Shown one piece after another: positions 37,353 through 45,631 of a stretch of DNA of 64,000 bases. How positions within the stretch are numbered: position 1 is the stretch's first letter; each line of letters begins with the position of its first letter. The position numbers and the translations under genes were made by a program. Source of the DNA: Pseudomonadota bacterium (lineage in GTDB: Bacteria; Pseudomonadota; Alphaproteobacteria; Acetobacterales; Acetobacteraceae); assembly GCA_021798915.1 (NCBI GenBank), contig JAJZBM010000001.1, forward strand, positions 242,891 through 306,890, in the 5' to 3' direction. The notes under the pieces are model-generated. The model was not told the origin of the DNA and made no database searches. It saw nothing but the letters and a program-made list of their open reading frames with translations.

Positions 37353-37465
37353 GAAGAAAAATCCTCGGGCGAAAAATTCTCGACAGCGGCACGGTGAGAA
37401 CGGAAAAACCAACCGCCATTGCTGGCGGCTGGTCTTTGCCGTGCCGATTTATCTCGCGATCCGGC

Positions 37466-39187
37466 CTACTTGCTCAACGCGTAGACCCAAACCACACCGC
37501 CTTGCGGCACGTCCGCCTGCCAGCCGAGCAGCTCGCTGAGCAGCGTCTCCTGATAGGCGGCATCGACGCCGTAGCCGGATTGCACGGCGACGTATTGCAC
37601 ACCATTGACCTCATAGCTCGCCGGCGGCGCGATGATCGCCGAGTTGGTGCGCGAATGCCAGAGTTCCTCGCCAGTGGTCGCGTCATAGGCGCGGAATTCG
37701 CGGTCATTGGTGCCGCCGCCGAAGACGAGATTGCCACCGGTCGAAAGCAGCGAGCCCCACATCATCGAATGCGCGTAAAGCTGGCGCCAGCCGGGCGCGC
37801 CGGTATTGACGTCAAAAGTCTTGATCTCGCCATAGAACGGCGCTTTCGGATCGACGCTGAAGTGGAAATCGGGAATCGCAACCCCCGTCCACCACTGGCC
37901 GGGGACACGCTCCTCGACCTTGCCCTCGAATTTGTTGCAGTGATTCTCGTTCGAGGGGATATAAACCATGCCGGTCTTCGGGCTGTAGGATTCATACGGC
38001 CAATCCTTGCCGCCCCAGAGGCCAGGGCAGAATTGCGCCATTTTCCCGGTTCCCGGCTTGTGATCCATATCGATCACCGGCCGCCCGGTGGTTGCGTCAA
38101 CGCTTTTGAACACGTTCTGCGCCACATAAGGCTGCGCCTTGAGGAAGCCGATGCCGCCATCGGATTTGCGTTGCAGCCAGTAGAGATAGCCGTTGCGCTG
38201 TGGCGTGAGCAGACCGTTGACCGTCGCGCCATCCTTCTGGAAATCGACCAGCATCGGCGCGTTCATCGCATCCCAGTCCCAGTCCTCATTCTGTTGGTAC
38301 TGGAAATAGCTTTTAAGCTTGCCGGTCGCGCCATCGAGCGCGAGCGTTGACGAAGTATAGAGATTATCCCCCGGCCTCTGGTCGCCAAACCATGGCGAGC
38401 CGTTGCCGGTGCCCCAGAACACCGTATCCGTCGTCGGATCGTAATTGCCGGTCATCCAGGTACTGGCGCCGCCGGTCTTCCAGGTGTCGGGTTTTTCCCA
38501 GGTATTGCTGCCGGGCTCGCCGGGCGCCGGGATCGAGTAGGTTTTCCAGACCGATTTGCCGCTGTCGGCATCGAAGGCCTCGACGAAGCCGCGAACCCCG
38601 AATTCGCCACCGGCGACGCCGACCAGGATCTTGCCTTTCACCACCAAGGGCGCCATCGTCATGTAATAGCCGGTCTTCCAGTCCTCGACCTTGGTTTCCC
38701 AAGCCACTTTGCCGGTGCGCGCATCGAGCGCAACCAGCACCGCATCGAGCCCGGCGAGATAGACCCGGTCGCCATAGAGGGCGACGCCGCGATTGGTGTT
38801 GTGCAGCGCACTGAAGCCTTCCGGCAGCTTGCGCTTGTAGCGCCAGAGTTCATCGCCGGTGGCGGCGTCGAGCGCGATCACCTGGGCATAGGGCGTCGAG
38901 ACGAACATCACCCCGTTATTGACGATCGGCGGCGATTCATGACCGGAATCGACCCCGGTCGAGAACGTCCACACCGGCGTCAGGCCGCGGACATTGCTGC
39001 TATTGACCTGATCGAGCGGGCTGTAGCTCCAGCCTTGATAATTGCCGCGCGTCATCAGCCAGTTCTGCGGCTCGGGGTTGGTCAACCGGGCATCGGTGAC
39101 CGGCGTGTACTCGGCGCCGTGGGCGAGACCGGCGAGACCGATCGCGAGCGTCGCGGCAAGGCAGGTGCTCGAGAGTAATTTTTGCAT
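37466..39187 (-). CDS. PQQ-dependent alcohol dehydrogenase, lanthanide-type motif
   Basis: Periplasmic quinoprotein of the methanol/ethanol dehydrogenase family, 573 residues with a signal peptide ending near 'GLAHGAEY'. It is an eight-bladed propeller with repeated 'DAATGDELWRY'-type blades. Candidate metal ligands are Glu195 ('GGEFGVRG'), Asn262 ('GTGNGSPW') and the catalytic Asp304 in 'DWDWDAMN', with Asp306 two residues on; that second Asp marks lanthanide-dependent enzymes of XoxF/PedH type. The vicinal Cys-Cys of methanol dehydrogenase is absent ('HNTNRGVAL'). No cytochrome domain is fused. The ATG at 39187 follows GGGAGA by seven bases. Confidence 0.92.
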   Translation of the reverse strand: MQKLLSSTCLAATLAIGLAGLAHGAEYTPVTDARLTNPEPQNWLMTRGNYQGWSYSPLDQVNSSNVRGLTPVWTFSTGVDSGHESPPIVNNGVMFVSTPYAQVIALDAATGDELWRYKRKLPEGFSALHNTNRGVALYGDRVYLAGLDAVLVALDARTGKVAWETKVEDWKTGYYMTMAPLVVKGKILVGVAGGEFGVRGFVEAFDADSGKSVWKTYSIPAPGEPGSNTWEKPDTWKTGGASTWMTGNYDPTTDTVFWGTGNGSPWFGDQRPGDNLYTSSTLALDGATGKLKSYFQYQQNEDWDWDAMNAPMLVDFQKDGATVNGLLTPQRNGYLYWLQRKSDGGIGFLKAQPYVAQNVFKSVDATTGRPVIDMDHKPGTGKMAQFCPGLWGGKDWPYESYSPKTGMVYIPSNENHCNKFEGKVEERVPGQWWTGVAIPDFHFSVDPKAPFYGEIKTFDVNTGAPGWRQLYAHSMMWGSLLSTGGNLVFGGGTNDREFRAYDATTGEELWHSRTNSAIIAPPASYEVNGVQYVAVQSGYGVDAAYQETLLSELLGWQADVPQGGVVWVYALSK

Positions 39188-39270
39188 TTTGGCGTCTCCC
39201 TTCTGATTTTTGTTCAGCACGTTTCATTCGGTATAACAAACCCCGCGCCGCATGCGCTGCGGGACGAAGG

Positions 39271-39870
39271 CTAGGCGGTCTCGCCCCCGAGCCGGGCCGA
39301 GAATCCGGCGGCGACCATGGGAACGCCAGCGACGAGCTTCAGCGGCAGCGCCGGCAGGGGGCGCGGCGCCGGCCCGAAGAGCAGCTTCGCGTCGTTGCGC
39401 GGATCGTAGGTCGAGCCATGGCAGGAGCAGACCATCATTTTCTTCTCCTCCGACCAGGCGTTCACCGGGCAGCCCTGATGGGTGCAGACCGCCGAATAGG
39501 CGACGACGCCATCCGCGGCGTTGGCCAGCGTCGTCGGGCTGAGGCTCGCCGGATCGAGGCGGATGACGATCAGGAGATTGAGCCGCGAGCCATCCCGCAG
39601 GACGCCATCCGGGCTTTGCGGATAGGCCTGAAACTGTGGCCCGCCGAGCGGCAGATCCTCGGGTTTGATGATCTGTCCCTTTTTCGGACCGGTGAGAAAA
39701 ACCAGCCGATCGCCGGGCTGCGGATGCAGCGCGCTCGGATCATCATCGGCGCGGGCCGGCCGCGCGAGCCATGGCGCCAAGGCCACTGGTGCTAATGCCA
39801 CGCCGGCCCCCATCATGCGCCGACGTCCCCAGCACGCGCCTTTGTCGTTCGTTTCGTCCCGTTCCGTCAC
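39271..39870 (-). CDS. Rieske [2Fe-2S] protein, Tat-exported
   Basis: A 199-residue Rieske-type iron-sulfur protein. The cluster motifs are 'CTHQGCPVN' and 'CSCHGSTYDP' (two Cys and two His ligands), in the C-terminal half. The N-terminus has a twin-arginine-type signal 'GRRRMMGAGVALAPVALAP'. An upstream GTG at 39912 is in frame, but a strong -10 element sits so close to it that transcription would start at or after it, so I prefer the GTG at 39870. No cytochrome b or c1 gene is adjacent, so it is not an ordinary bc1 operon; location next to the PQQ dehydrogenase suggests a role in its electron path. Confidence 0.85.
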   Translation of the reverse strand: MTERDETNDKGACWGRRRMMGAGVALAPVALAPWLARPARADDDPSALHPQPGDRLVFLTGPKKGQIIKPEDLPLGGPQFQAYPQSPDGVLRDGSRLNLLIVIRLDPASLSPTTLANAADGVVAYSAVCTHQGCPVNAWSEEKKMMVCSCHGSTYDPRNDAKLLFGPAPRPLPALPLKLVAGVPMVAAGFSARLGGETA

Positions 39871-39916
39871 GTCTCGTCCCCGACTGCGTGCGGCGAGTGT
39901 TTCGTCGCGCACGGCG

Positions 39917-39945
39917 ATTATATAAATTTCCTATGACCCACCCAA
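39917..39945 (-). promoter_or_regulatory. Predicted sigma70-type promoter of the Rieske gene
   Basis: Minus strand TTGGGT (39945-39940), 17-base spacer, then a perfect TATAAT (39922-39917). A start near 39910 would leave about 40 bases of leader before the GTG at 39870. Confidence 0.6.
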
Positions 39946-40109
39946 AACGCATTTCCCCCGTGTCCTCGCCACGGTTTGTCCTCCCCACGGTTTCGTCACG
40001 GGCGTTGGCGCCACTGGTTCTTCTCTGATATCCCAAAGCCTAATCGATCGCCCGATAGACGTCCAGCATCATTAAAACATTTTTCATAAAATAAGTGCGG
40101 ATTTGAAGA

Positions 40110-40295
40110 ATGCGATATTATCGCTTTCTGATGGCGTCGCGGTCCACCCTCCGGGTCCGCGCCAACGCTCCCGCCAGTTTCGCGGCCATCCGCCCTATGG
40201 CACTCGACTTCGTTCGAACCTGCAAAGGCAGATTGTCGGTCAAGGCCAACCTCAAGGCAGATGCCTGAAACGATGATCACCTCATGCAGATGCTC
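40110..40295 (+). pseudogene. Degenerate transposase C-terminal fragment (ISAs1-like)
   Basis: The frame from ATG at 40110 reads 'MRYYRFLMASRS' and later 'SFAAIRPMALDFVRTCKGRLSVKANLKADA', then TGA at 40266 and, still in frame, 'NDDHLMQML'. From memory this resembles the end of ISAs1-family transposases, where a Trp is expected at the TGA; that suggests TGG mutated to TGA and an internal deletion. There are no terminal repeats. The assignment is tentative. It lies in a 440-base gap between the Rieske gene and maf, otherwise empty. Confidence 0.35.
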
Positions 40296-40309
40296 GTTGC
40301 GTGGTCGAT

Positions 40310-40948
40310 TCAGCCGATTGCTCTGGTGAAACCCGTCTCGTCGGTATTGCCGTCGAGCCAGTCCCGCCGCAGATGCTGACGGAGGAAGCCGAGAAGCGGC
40401 AATAGCGGCAGGCCGAGGACGCTGAAATAATCGCCTTCGATGGCATCGAAAAGCTGAATCCCCGGCCCTTCGAGACGATAGGCGCCGACCGAGGACAGCA
40501 CCCGCGCGCCCTCGGCGGCGAGATAGGCGGCGATCACCGCCTCCGAGAGCGGACGCATGCGAAGACGCGGCCGCGCGACATGACGCCACAGCACGGTGCC
40601 GCCACGCCAGCAGACGACCGCGCTCACCAACTCATGCCACCCCCCGGCGAGGCGGCGCAATTGCGCCGCGGCGGCGGCGAGATCCTCGGGTTTGTCGAAC
40701 CATTCGCGATCCCGCACCAGGATCTGATCGGCGCCGATCACCAACGTCTCGGGTCGTGTTCGGGCCACCCGGCGCGCTTTCATCTCGGCGAGCAACAGCG
40801 CGGTCTCGGCAACGTCACCGCCTTCGGCCTGCGCCGCCGCCTTGATCGCTGCTTCGTCGATCGCCGCCGGCGCCGCGGTAACGGAAAGCCCGGCGCCGCT
40901 CAGCAAGGCAAGGCGGATCGCCGAGCCGCTGGCCAGAACCAGGGTCAC
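40310..40948 (-). CDS. maf: Maf-like nucleotide pyrophosphatase
   Basis: A 212-residue Maf/Ham1-fold protein that hydrolyses non-canonical or canonical nucleoside triphosphates; older annotation calls it a septum formation inhibitor. Landmarks are '[18 protein letters not shown]' (the family usually reads LASASPRR), '[13 protein letters not shown]' and '[20 protein letters not shown]'. Note the variant first motif. It overlaps ppsR by four bases and is its downstream partner. Confidence 0.9.
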   Translation of the reverse strand: MTLVLASGSAIRLALLSGAGLSVTAAPAAIDEAAIKAAAQAEGGDVAETALLLAEMKARRVARTRPETLVIGADQILVRDREWFDKPEDLAAAAAQLRRLAGGWHELVSAVVCWRGGTVLWRHVARPRLRMRPLSEAVIAAYLAAEGARVLSSVGAYRLEGPGIQLFDAIEGDYFSVLGLPLLPLLGFLRQHLRRDWLDGNTDETGFTRAIG

Positions 40949-41829
40949 GGCGCGCCCCCAGAGGCCGCATCGCTACTGCCCCCGGCGCGGTCACGCGGCT
41001 GACGGGCATGCCATTCCTCCATGCGCTGCAGTACCGCGGCCGCCGTCTCCTCGATCGAACGGCGGGTGACATCGATGATCGGCCAGCCTTGGCGGGCACA
41101 AAGCCGCCGTGCCCAGAGCAGCTCCGCCTTCACCGCTTCCTCGTCGATATATTCGGTCGCATCATGCCGGGCGAGGCCCGGCGCGCCGATCAAGCGAAGA
41201 CGATGGCGGCGGATTTCGATCAGCGCCCGTGCGTCGATGGTCAGGCCAATGATCGGGCAGGACAAATTCTCCAAAACCGGCGGAATCGGAAGATTGGGGA
41301 CGAGCGGCACATTCGCCGCCTTGACGCCGCGATTGGCGAGATAGAAGGCGGTCGGCGTCTTCGAACTGCGGGAGACGCCGACGAGACAGACATCCGCCTC
41401 GACGATACCGGCTTCGGCCTGGCCGTCGTCATGGGCGAGGACGTAATGCATGGCATCGATGCGGCGAAAATAATCGGCATCCAGAACATATTGCCGCCCC
41501 GGCCGCGCCGTCGCCACCTCGCCGATCTGCTCCTGCAAGACGGCGATCACCGGATCGAGGACATTGACCACGCTGACCCCGAGGCGCTCGCAGAACATGT
41601 CAAGTTCATGGCGGAGCGCGCGATCGACCAGCGTCGACAAAACCGGGCCCGGCTCGGTCTCGATCCCCTCCAGCACGCGGTGCAGTTGCAGACGCGAGCG
41701 GATCAGCGACCAGCGATGATAGACGATCGCGACATGCTCGAACTGGGCAACCGTCGCCCGGGCGAGGGAATTGAGGGTCTCGCCGGTGGCGTCCGAGACG
41801 AGATGGAGGTTCATGCGCTGGCTGGTCAT
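40945..41829 (-). CDS. ppsR: PEP synthase regulatory protein, kinase-pyrophosphorylase (DUF299)
   Basis: Bifunctional ADP-dependent kinase and Pi-dependent pyrophosphorylase of phosphoenolpyruvate synthase or pyruvate phosphate dikinase. The protein starts '[25 protein letters not shown]', has the P-loop '[27 protein letters not shown]', and '[21 protein letters not shown]' near the C-terminus. The start is the ATG at 41829 (294 residues) or the ATG at 41817. It is divergent from hemE across the putative origin, which matches the alphaproteobacterial pattern of a DUF299 gene next to hemE at oriC. Confidence 0.93.
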   Translation of the reverse strand: MTSQRMNLHLVSDATGETLNSLARATVAQFEHVAIVYHRWSLIRSRLQLHRVLEGIETEPGPVLSTLVDRALRHELDMFCERLGVSVVNVLDPVIAVLQEQIGEVATARPGRQYVLDADYFRRIDAMHYVLAHDDGQAEAGIVEADVCLVGVSRSSKTPTAFYLANRGVKAANVPLVPNLPIPPVLENLSCPIIGLTIDARALIEIRRHRLRLIGAPGLARHDATEYIDEEAVKAELLWARRLCARQGWPIIDVTRRSIEETAAAVLQRMEEWHARQPRDRAGGSSDAASGGAP

Positions 41830-42138
41830 GGGAGCGAGGATAGCGGGGATAAGCGGGAAAAACATCCGGGGTCGCAGGCCCGTCTGTGAACAGCGGGGAC
41901 AAACCGGGCGGGATCAGAGCGCTGTGCAAACCCGCCGCGGATTTTCCGAACCCTCCTGGATGAATTAAAAATGATATTGTTTTTCAATTAAATAAAACCA
42001 AACCCTGCTGTGGACAAGCGCGGCAAGAAACGGCGCCAAGGTGGGTACCCCATGATTCACAGGGTTCCTATAACCCTCCATATTTTCTTTTATCTCTCTT
42101 CTCTTTAAGGGAAGAACGCGATCAGGAAAGGATGGCGC
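41830..42138. other. Candidate chromosomal replication origin (oriC) between ppsR and hemE
   Basis: A 309-base gap without a gene. On the minus strand it contains DnaA-box-like 9-mers in one orientation: TTATCCCCG (41844-41852), CTGTTCACA (41885-41893), TTGTCCCCG (41894-41902), GTTTGCACA (41923-41931) and TTGTCCACA (42009-42017, one mismatch to TTATCCACA). An AT-rich tract at 41961-42000 could be the unwinding element. GGGTT/AACCC forms an inverted repeat at 42062-42076, and a GATTC methylation-type site lies at 42055. In Caulobacter the origin lies between hemE and the DUF299 homologue, the same arrangement. Confidence 0.68.
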
Positions 42139-43173
42139 GTGGCGAAGAAACTGGTCTCGGTCCTGCGTGGGACGCCATCCTGGCCGCCGCCGCTCTGGCT
42201 GATGCGCCAGGCCGGGCGGTACTTGCCGGAATATCGCGCCCTTCGTGCCCGCGCCGGTGACTTCATCACGCTTTGCACGACGCCGGATTTCGCCGTCGAG
42301 GCGACCCTCCAGCCGGTGCGGCGTTTCGGGATGGATGGCGCCATTCTGTTTAGCGACATCCTGATCCTGCCCTGGGCGCTCGGTTATGGTCTCCGTTTCG
42401 CCGAGGGCGAGGGGCCGGTGCTGCCGCGCTTGCAGCCCGAGGACATCGCCCGCCTCGATCCCGGGCGGCTCGAGGCGGCGCTCGCGCCGGTCGCTGAGGC
42501 GATCGCCCGGCTTCGCGTTGCGCTGGATGGGGAGACGGCGCTGATCGGCTTTGCCGGGGCGCCATTCACCGTTGCCTGTTACATGATCGAGGGCGGCGGG
42601 TCGAAGGACCATGCACGCACGCGCGCCATGGCCTATCGCCAACCGCGGGATTTCGAGCGTCTGCTCACGGTGCTGACCGAGGCGACGATCGCGAGTTTGA
42701 GCCTTCAGATCACCGCCGGGGCGGAAGCGGTGATGCTGTTCGACAGCTGGGCCGGCGTGCTTTCGCCCGCTCTGTTCCGCCGTTTCGTCGCCAACCCGGC
42801 GGCGCGGATCAAAACTGCCCTTGCGGATCGTTTTCCGGAGATTCCGGTGATCGGATTTCCCCGCCTCGCCGGCGGGATGCTTGGGCTCTATGCCGAAATC
42901 AGTGGGGTCGACGCGGTCGGGATGGATACCGCGACCGATCCTGCAGCGGTCGCGGCGGCGGTTGCGGCGCCGGTCGCGCTGCAAGGCAATCTCGACCCGG
43001 TGGCGTTGCTTGCCGGGGGAGGCGCGATGGCGGCGGAGGTTGCGCGCATCCTCGGGGCGCTGCGCGGGCGCGCCCATGTCTTCAATCTCGGCCATGGCAT
43101 CCTACCGGAGACGCCGCCCGCCCATGTCGCCGAACTGATCGCCCTGGTGCGTGGCGCGGGCGAGGCCGCTTGA
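42139..43173 (+). CDS. hemE: Uroporphyrinogen decarboxylase
   Basis: Decarboxylates uroporphyrinogen III to coproporphyrinogen III in heme synthesis. The 344 residues contain the signature 'PPLWLMRQAGRYLPEYRALR' near the N-terminus, 'FSDILILPWALG' with the catalytic Asp, and 'VFNLGHGILPETPPAHV' at the C-terminus. The start is GTG at 42139, after an AGGAAAGGA ribosome-binding site. It begins a hemE-hemH-hemJ run, transcribed away from the putative origin. Confidence 0.96.
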   Translation: MAKKLVSVLRGTPSWPPPLWLMRQAGRYLPEYRALRARAGDFITLCTTPDFAVEATLQPVRRFGMDGAILFSDILILPWALGYGLRFAEGEGPVLPRLQPEDIARLDPGRLEAALAPVAEAIARLRVALDGETALIGFAGAPFTVACYMIEGGGSKDHARTRAMAYRQPRDFERLLTVLTEATIASLSLQITAGAEAVMLFDSWAGVLSPALFRRFVANPAARIKTALADRFPEIPVIGFPRLAGGMLGLYAEISGVDAVGMDTATDPAAVAAAVAAPVALQGNLDPVALLAGGGAMAAEVARILGALRGRAHVFNLGHGILPETPPAHVAELIALVRGAGEAA

Positions 43174-43205
43174 CGTTGTCCGGCCTGACACCAATTGAGC
43201 GCGGC

Positions 43206-44267
43206 ATGTCGCAACAGCCCAGCCCCCCCCGCACCGCCATCGTTCTGTTCAATCTCGGCGGGCCGGACCGGCCGGAGGCGATTGGGCCGTTTTTGAAAAA
43301 TCTGTTCACTGATCCCGCGATCCTGCGGGTGCCGTTTTTCGTCCGCCCCTTTCTCGCCCGCTGGATCGCGCGGGCGCGGCGTGCGCCGGCGACTGCCAAT
43401 TATGCCTATCTCGGCGGCAAATCGCCGCTTCTTCCGCTGACCGAACGTCAGGCGGCGGCACTGGAGCGGCAGATCCCGGACCCGGTGCGGGTTTTCATCG
43501 CCATGCGCTATTGGCATCCGTTCAGTGACCAGACCGCCCGCGAGGTTGCCGCCTGGAAGCCGGATCGGGTGCTGCTGCTTCCCCTCTATCCGCAATTTTC
43601 GACGACCACGACGGCCAGTTCACTGACCGCCTGGCGCGAGGCGGCGGCACGCGCCGGGTTGGCCGCGCCGGTGACCACGCTCTGCTGCTGGCCGGACGAT
43701 TCCGGCTATATCGCCGCGACCACCGCCTTGGTCCGGAAAACCATCGCCGAGGCACGCGCCCGCTTTGCGCCGAGAACGCCGCTTCGTCTGCTGTTTTCGG
43801 CGCATGGCCTGCCGGAAGTGATCATCGCCGGTGGTGATCCCTATCAGGCGCAGGTGGAGGGGACGGCAAACGCCATTGTCGCCGCGCTCGACGAGCCCGA
43901 TCTCGACTGGCTGGTCTGCTATCAATCACGCGCAACACCGCAGAAATGGCTGGAGCCGAGCACCGAGGCCGAGATCGCACGCGCCGGGCGCGATGGCGTC
44001 GCCCTCGTCATCACGCCGATCGCTTTCGTATCCGACCATTCCGAGACCCTGGTCGAACTCGATATCGAGTACGCCGAGGTCGCGAAAAAACATAACGTGC
44101 CGGGCTATTTCCGTGTCCCGGCGCAGAACGACGATCCCGGTTTCATCGCCGCCCTCGCCGCCCTCGCGCGGGGCGCGCTGGCGCGGGGGCCGGGGTTATG
44201 CAGCCATATGGGCGGCCGGGTATGCGCTGACATCCATAGCGGCTGTCCCTTCGGAGACCGGTCATGA
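43206..44267 (+). CDS. hemH: Ferrochelatase
   Basis: Inserts iron into protoporphyrin IX. The 353 residues contain 'TAIVLFNLGGPDRPEAI', the catalytic 'LLFSAHGLPEVI' and 'DWLVCYQSRATPQKWLEPST', with 'SDHSETLVELD' near the C-terminus. The tail holds three cysteines ('CSHMGGRVCADIHSGC'), which may ligate a [2Fe-2S] cluster as reported for some bacterial ferrochelatases; that is an inference. The start is the ATG at 43206, 33 bases after hemE; hemJ overlaps the stop by four bases. Confidence 0.95.
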   Translation: MSQQPSPPRTAIVLFNLGGPDRPEAIGPFLKNLFTDPAILRVPFFVRPFLARWIARARRAPATANYAYLGGKSPLLPLTERQAAALERQIPDPVRVFIAMRYWHPFSDQTAREVAAWKPDRVLLLPLYPQFSTTTTASSLTAWREAAARAGLAAPVTTLCCWPDDSGYIAATTALVRKTIAEARARFAPRTPLRLLFSAHGLPEVIIAGGDPYQAQVEGTANAIVAALDEPDLDWLVCYQSRATPQKWLEPSTEAEIARAGRDGVALVITPIAFVSDHSETLVELDIEYAEVAKKHNVPGYFRVPAQNDDPGFIAALAALARGALARGPGLCSHMGGRVCADIHSGCPFGDRS

Positions 44268-44713
44268 CGATCACGCATCTTTTGCCGTTCTATCACTGGA
44301 TCAAAGCGTTCCACGTGATGTCGGTGATCGCTTGGATGGCCGGGATGTTCTATCTGCCGCGGCTCTATGTCTATCATTGCGGGGCGGCGCCGGGCTCGGC
44401 ACTGTCCGAGCAGTTCAAGGTGATGGAGCGGCGGCTCTTCAAGCAGATCATCAATCCGGCGATGATCGCGACCTGGAGTTTCGGCATTCTCCTCATCCTC
44501 ACGCCGGGGGTGATCGACTGGCATGCCGGCTGGTGGCACACCAAACTGCTCGCGGTTCTGCTGATGTCCGGGTTTCATGGCGCGCTGTCACGCTGGCGGC
44601 GGGATTTCCGCGATGACCGCAATCGCCATGGCGCCAAATTCTATCGGATCGCCAATGAGGTGCCGACGGTTCTGATGATCATCATCGTGATCATGGTGAT
44701 CGTCCGGCCGTAA
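44264..44713 (+). CDS. hemJ: Protoporphyrinogen IX oxidase HemJ
   Basis: Membrane protein (149 residues, UPF0093) that oxidises protoporphyrinogen IX, the step before ferrochelatase. It has four hydrophobic segments with conserved His in 'WIKAFHVMSVIAWMAGMFYLPRLYVYH' and 'GWWHTKLLAVLLMSGFHG', and 'KFYRIANEVPTVLMI' near the C-terminus. It overlaps hemH by four bases and completes a three-gene heme operon. Confidence 0.95.
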   Translation: MTITHLLPFYHWIKAFHVMSVIAWMAGMFYLPRLYVYHCGAAPGSALSEQFKVMERRLFKQIINPAMIATWSFGILLILTPGVIDWHAGWWHTKLLAVLLMSGFHGALSRWRRDFRDDRNRHGAKFYRIANEVPTVLMIIIVIMVIVRP

Positions 44714-44809
44714 GCGGCGGCGCTATCCGGGCTCTCGCTTTATTTTGTTGCGCCGGGCTTTGCCGCCGGCGGCCTTCTGGTGGCATGCTGGGCGGAAAGG
44801 AGACCGGGC

Positions 44810-45631
44810 ATGAGATTGTGGCGGCGACGAGACTTGGCCATGTTGGGCGCAGGAATGGTGGTGCCGGTTTCGAGCTTTGCCGCGACCGATAAGACCGCCG
44901 ATAAAGCCACCGGCAAAGCCGCGCCGCCGCCGGGCCCCGATCTTCCGGTGCCGGCCAGTGGCAGCCTTCGCTTTCGTATCATGCGCAACGGCAATGTCAT
45001 CGGCACCCATGGCCTGACCTTCACCCAGAAAGGCCGCACCGACCTGCCGCCACCGACGGCAGCACCGACGCCGGCGGCGACGAAACCGGGCCCTGCGAAG
45101 CCGCCGCCGGTGCTCGGCCCGCTCACCGTCCGTGTGGTCATCGATATCGCGGTCAAGCTCGGGCCGATCCCGCTCTATCGCTATAACAACGAGAGCACCG
45201 AAATCTGGGACGGCGATATTTTGTCCAGCTTCACCTCGAAAACCAACGATAACGGGGTCCACACCAAGGTCATGGCGCATCGTGACGGCGGCACGCTGTG
45301 GGTCGAGACGATCAAGGAAAAATACGCCGCCCCCGAGGGCGCGATCGTCACCACCTATTGGAATCCGCGCACTCTGACCGCGCCGCTGATCGACAATATC
45401 GACGGCAAGCTCCTCCACGCCAAAATCGCCCAGCTTGGCCCGGAGACCATCGCGGCGGCCAATGGCGACCATATCGCGGCGACGCATTACGCCGCCAGCG
45501 GTGATCTCAGCGTCCATCTCTGGTATGCCGAGGACAAGCCGAAACCCGGCGAGACGCCGCCCCCGCAACACTGGGTCGGCCTCGCCCTGACCGGCTCGGA
45601 TGGCTCGCACATCACCTATGAGCTGCTCTAG
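44810..45631 (+). CDS. DUF6134-like exported protein
   Basis: A 273-residue protein with an N-terminal signal ('RRRDLAMLGAGMVVPVSSFAA') that may be Tat-type because of the Arg triplet. A Pro/Ala-rich linker interrupts the mature part near residue 80-105. The body carries 'LRFRIMRNGNVIGTHGLTF' and 'DGGTLWVETIKEKYAAPEGAI', which resemble the DUF6134 family; the function is unknown. The ATG at 44810 follows AAGGAG. The stop is directly followed by the SDR start codon, so the two are co-transcribed. Confidence 0.75.
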   Translation: MRLWRRRDLAMLGAGMVVPVSSFAATDKTADKATGKAAPPPGPDLPVPASGSLRFRIMRNGNVIGTHGLTFTQKGRTDLPPPTAAPTPAATKPGPAKPPPVLGPLTVRVVIDIAVKLGPIPLYRYNNESTEIWDGDILSSFTSKTNDNGVHTKVMAHRDGGTLWVETIKEKYAAPEGAIVTTYWNPRTLTAPLIDNIDGKLLHAKIAQLGPETIAAANGDHIAATHYAASGDLSVHLWYAEDKPKPGETPPPQHWVGLALTGSDGSHITYELL

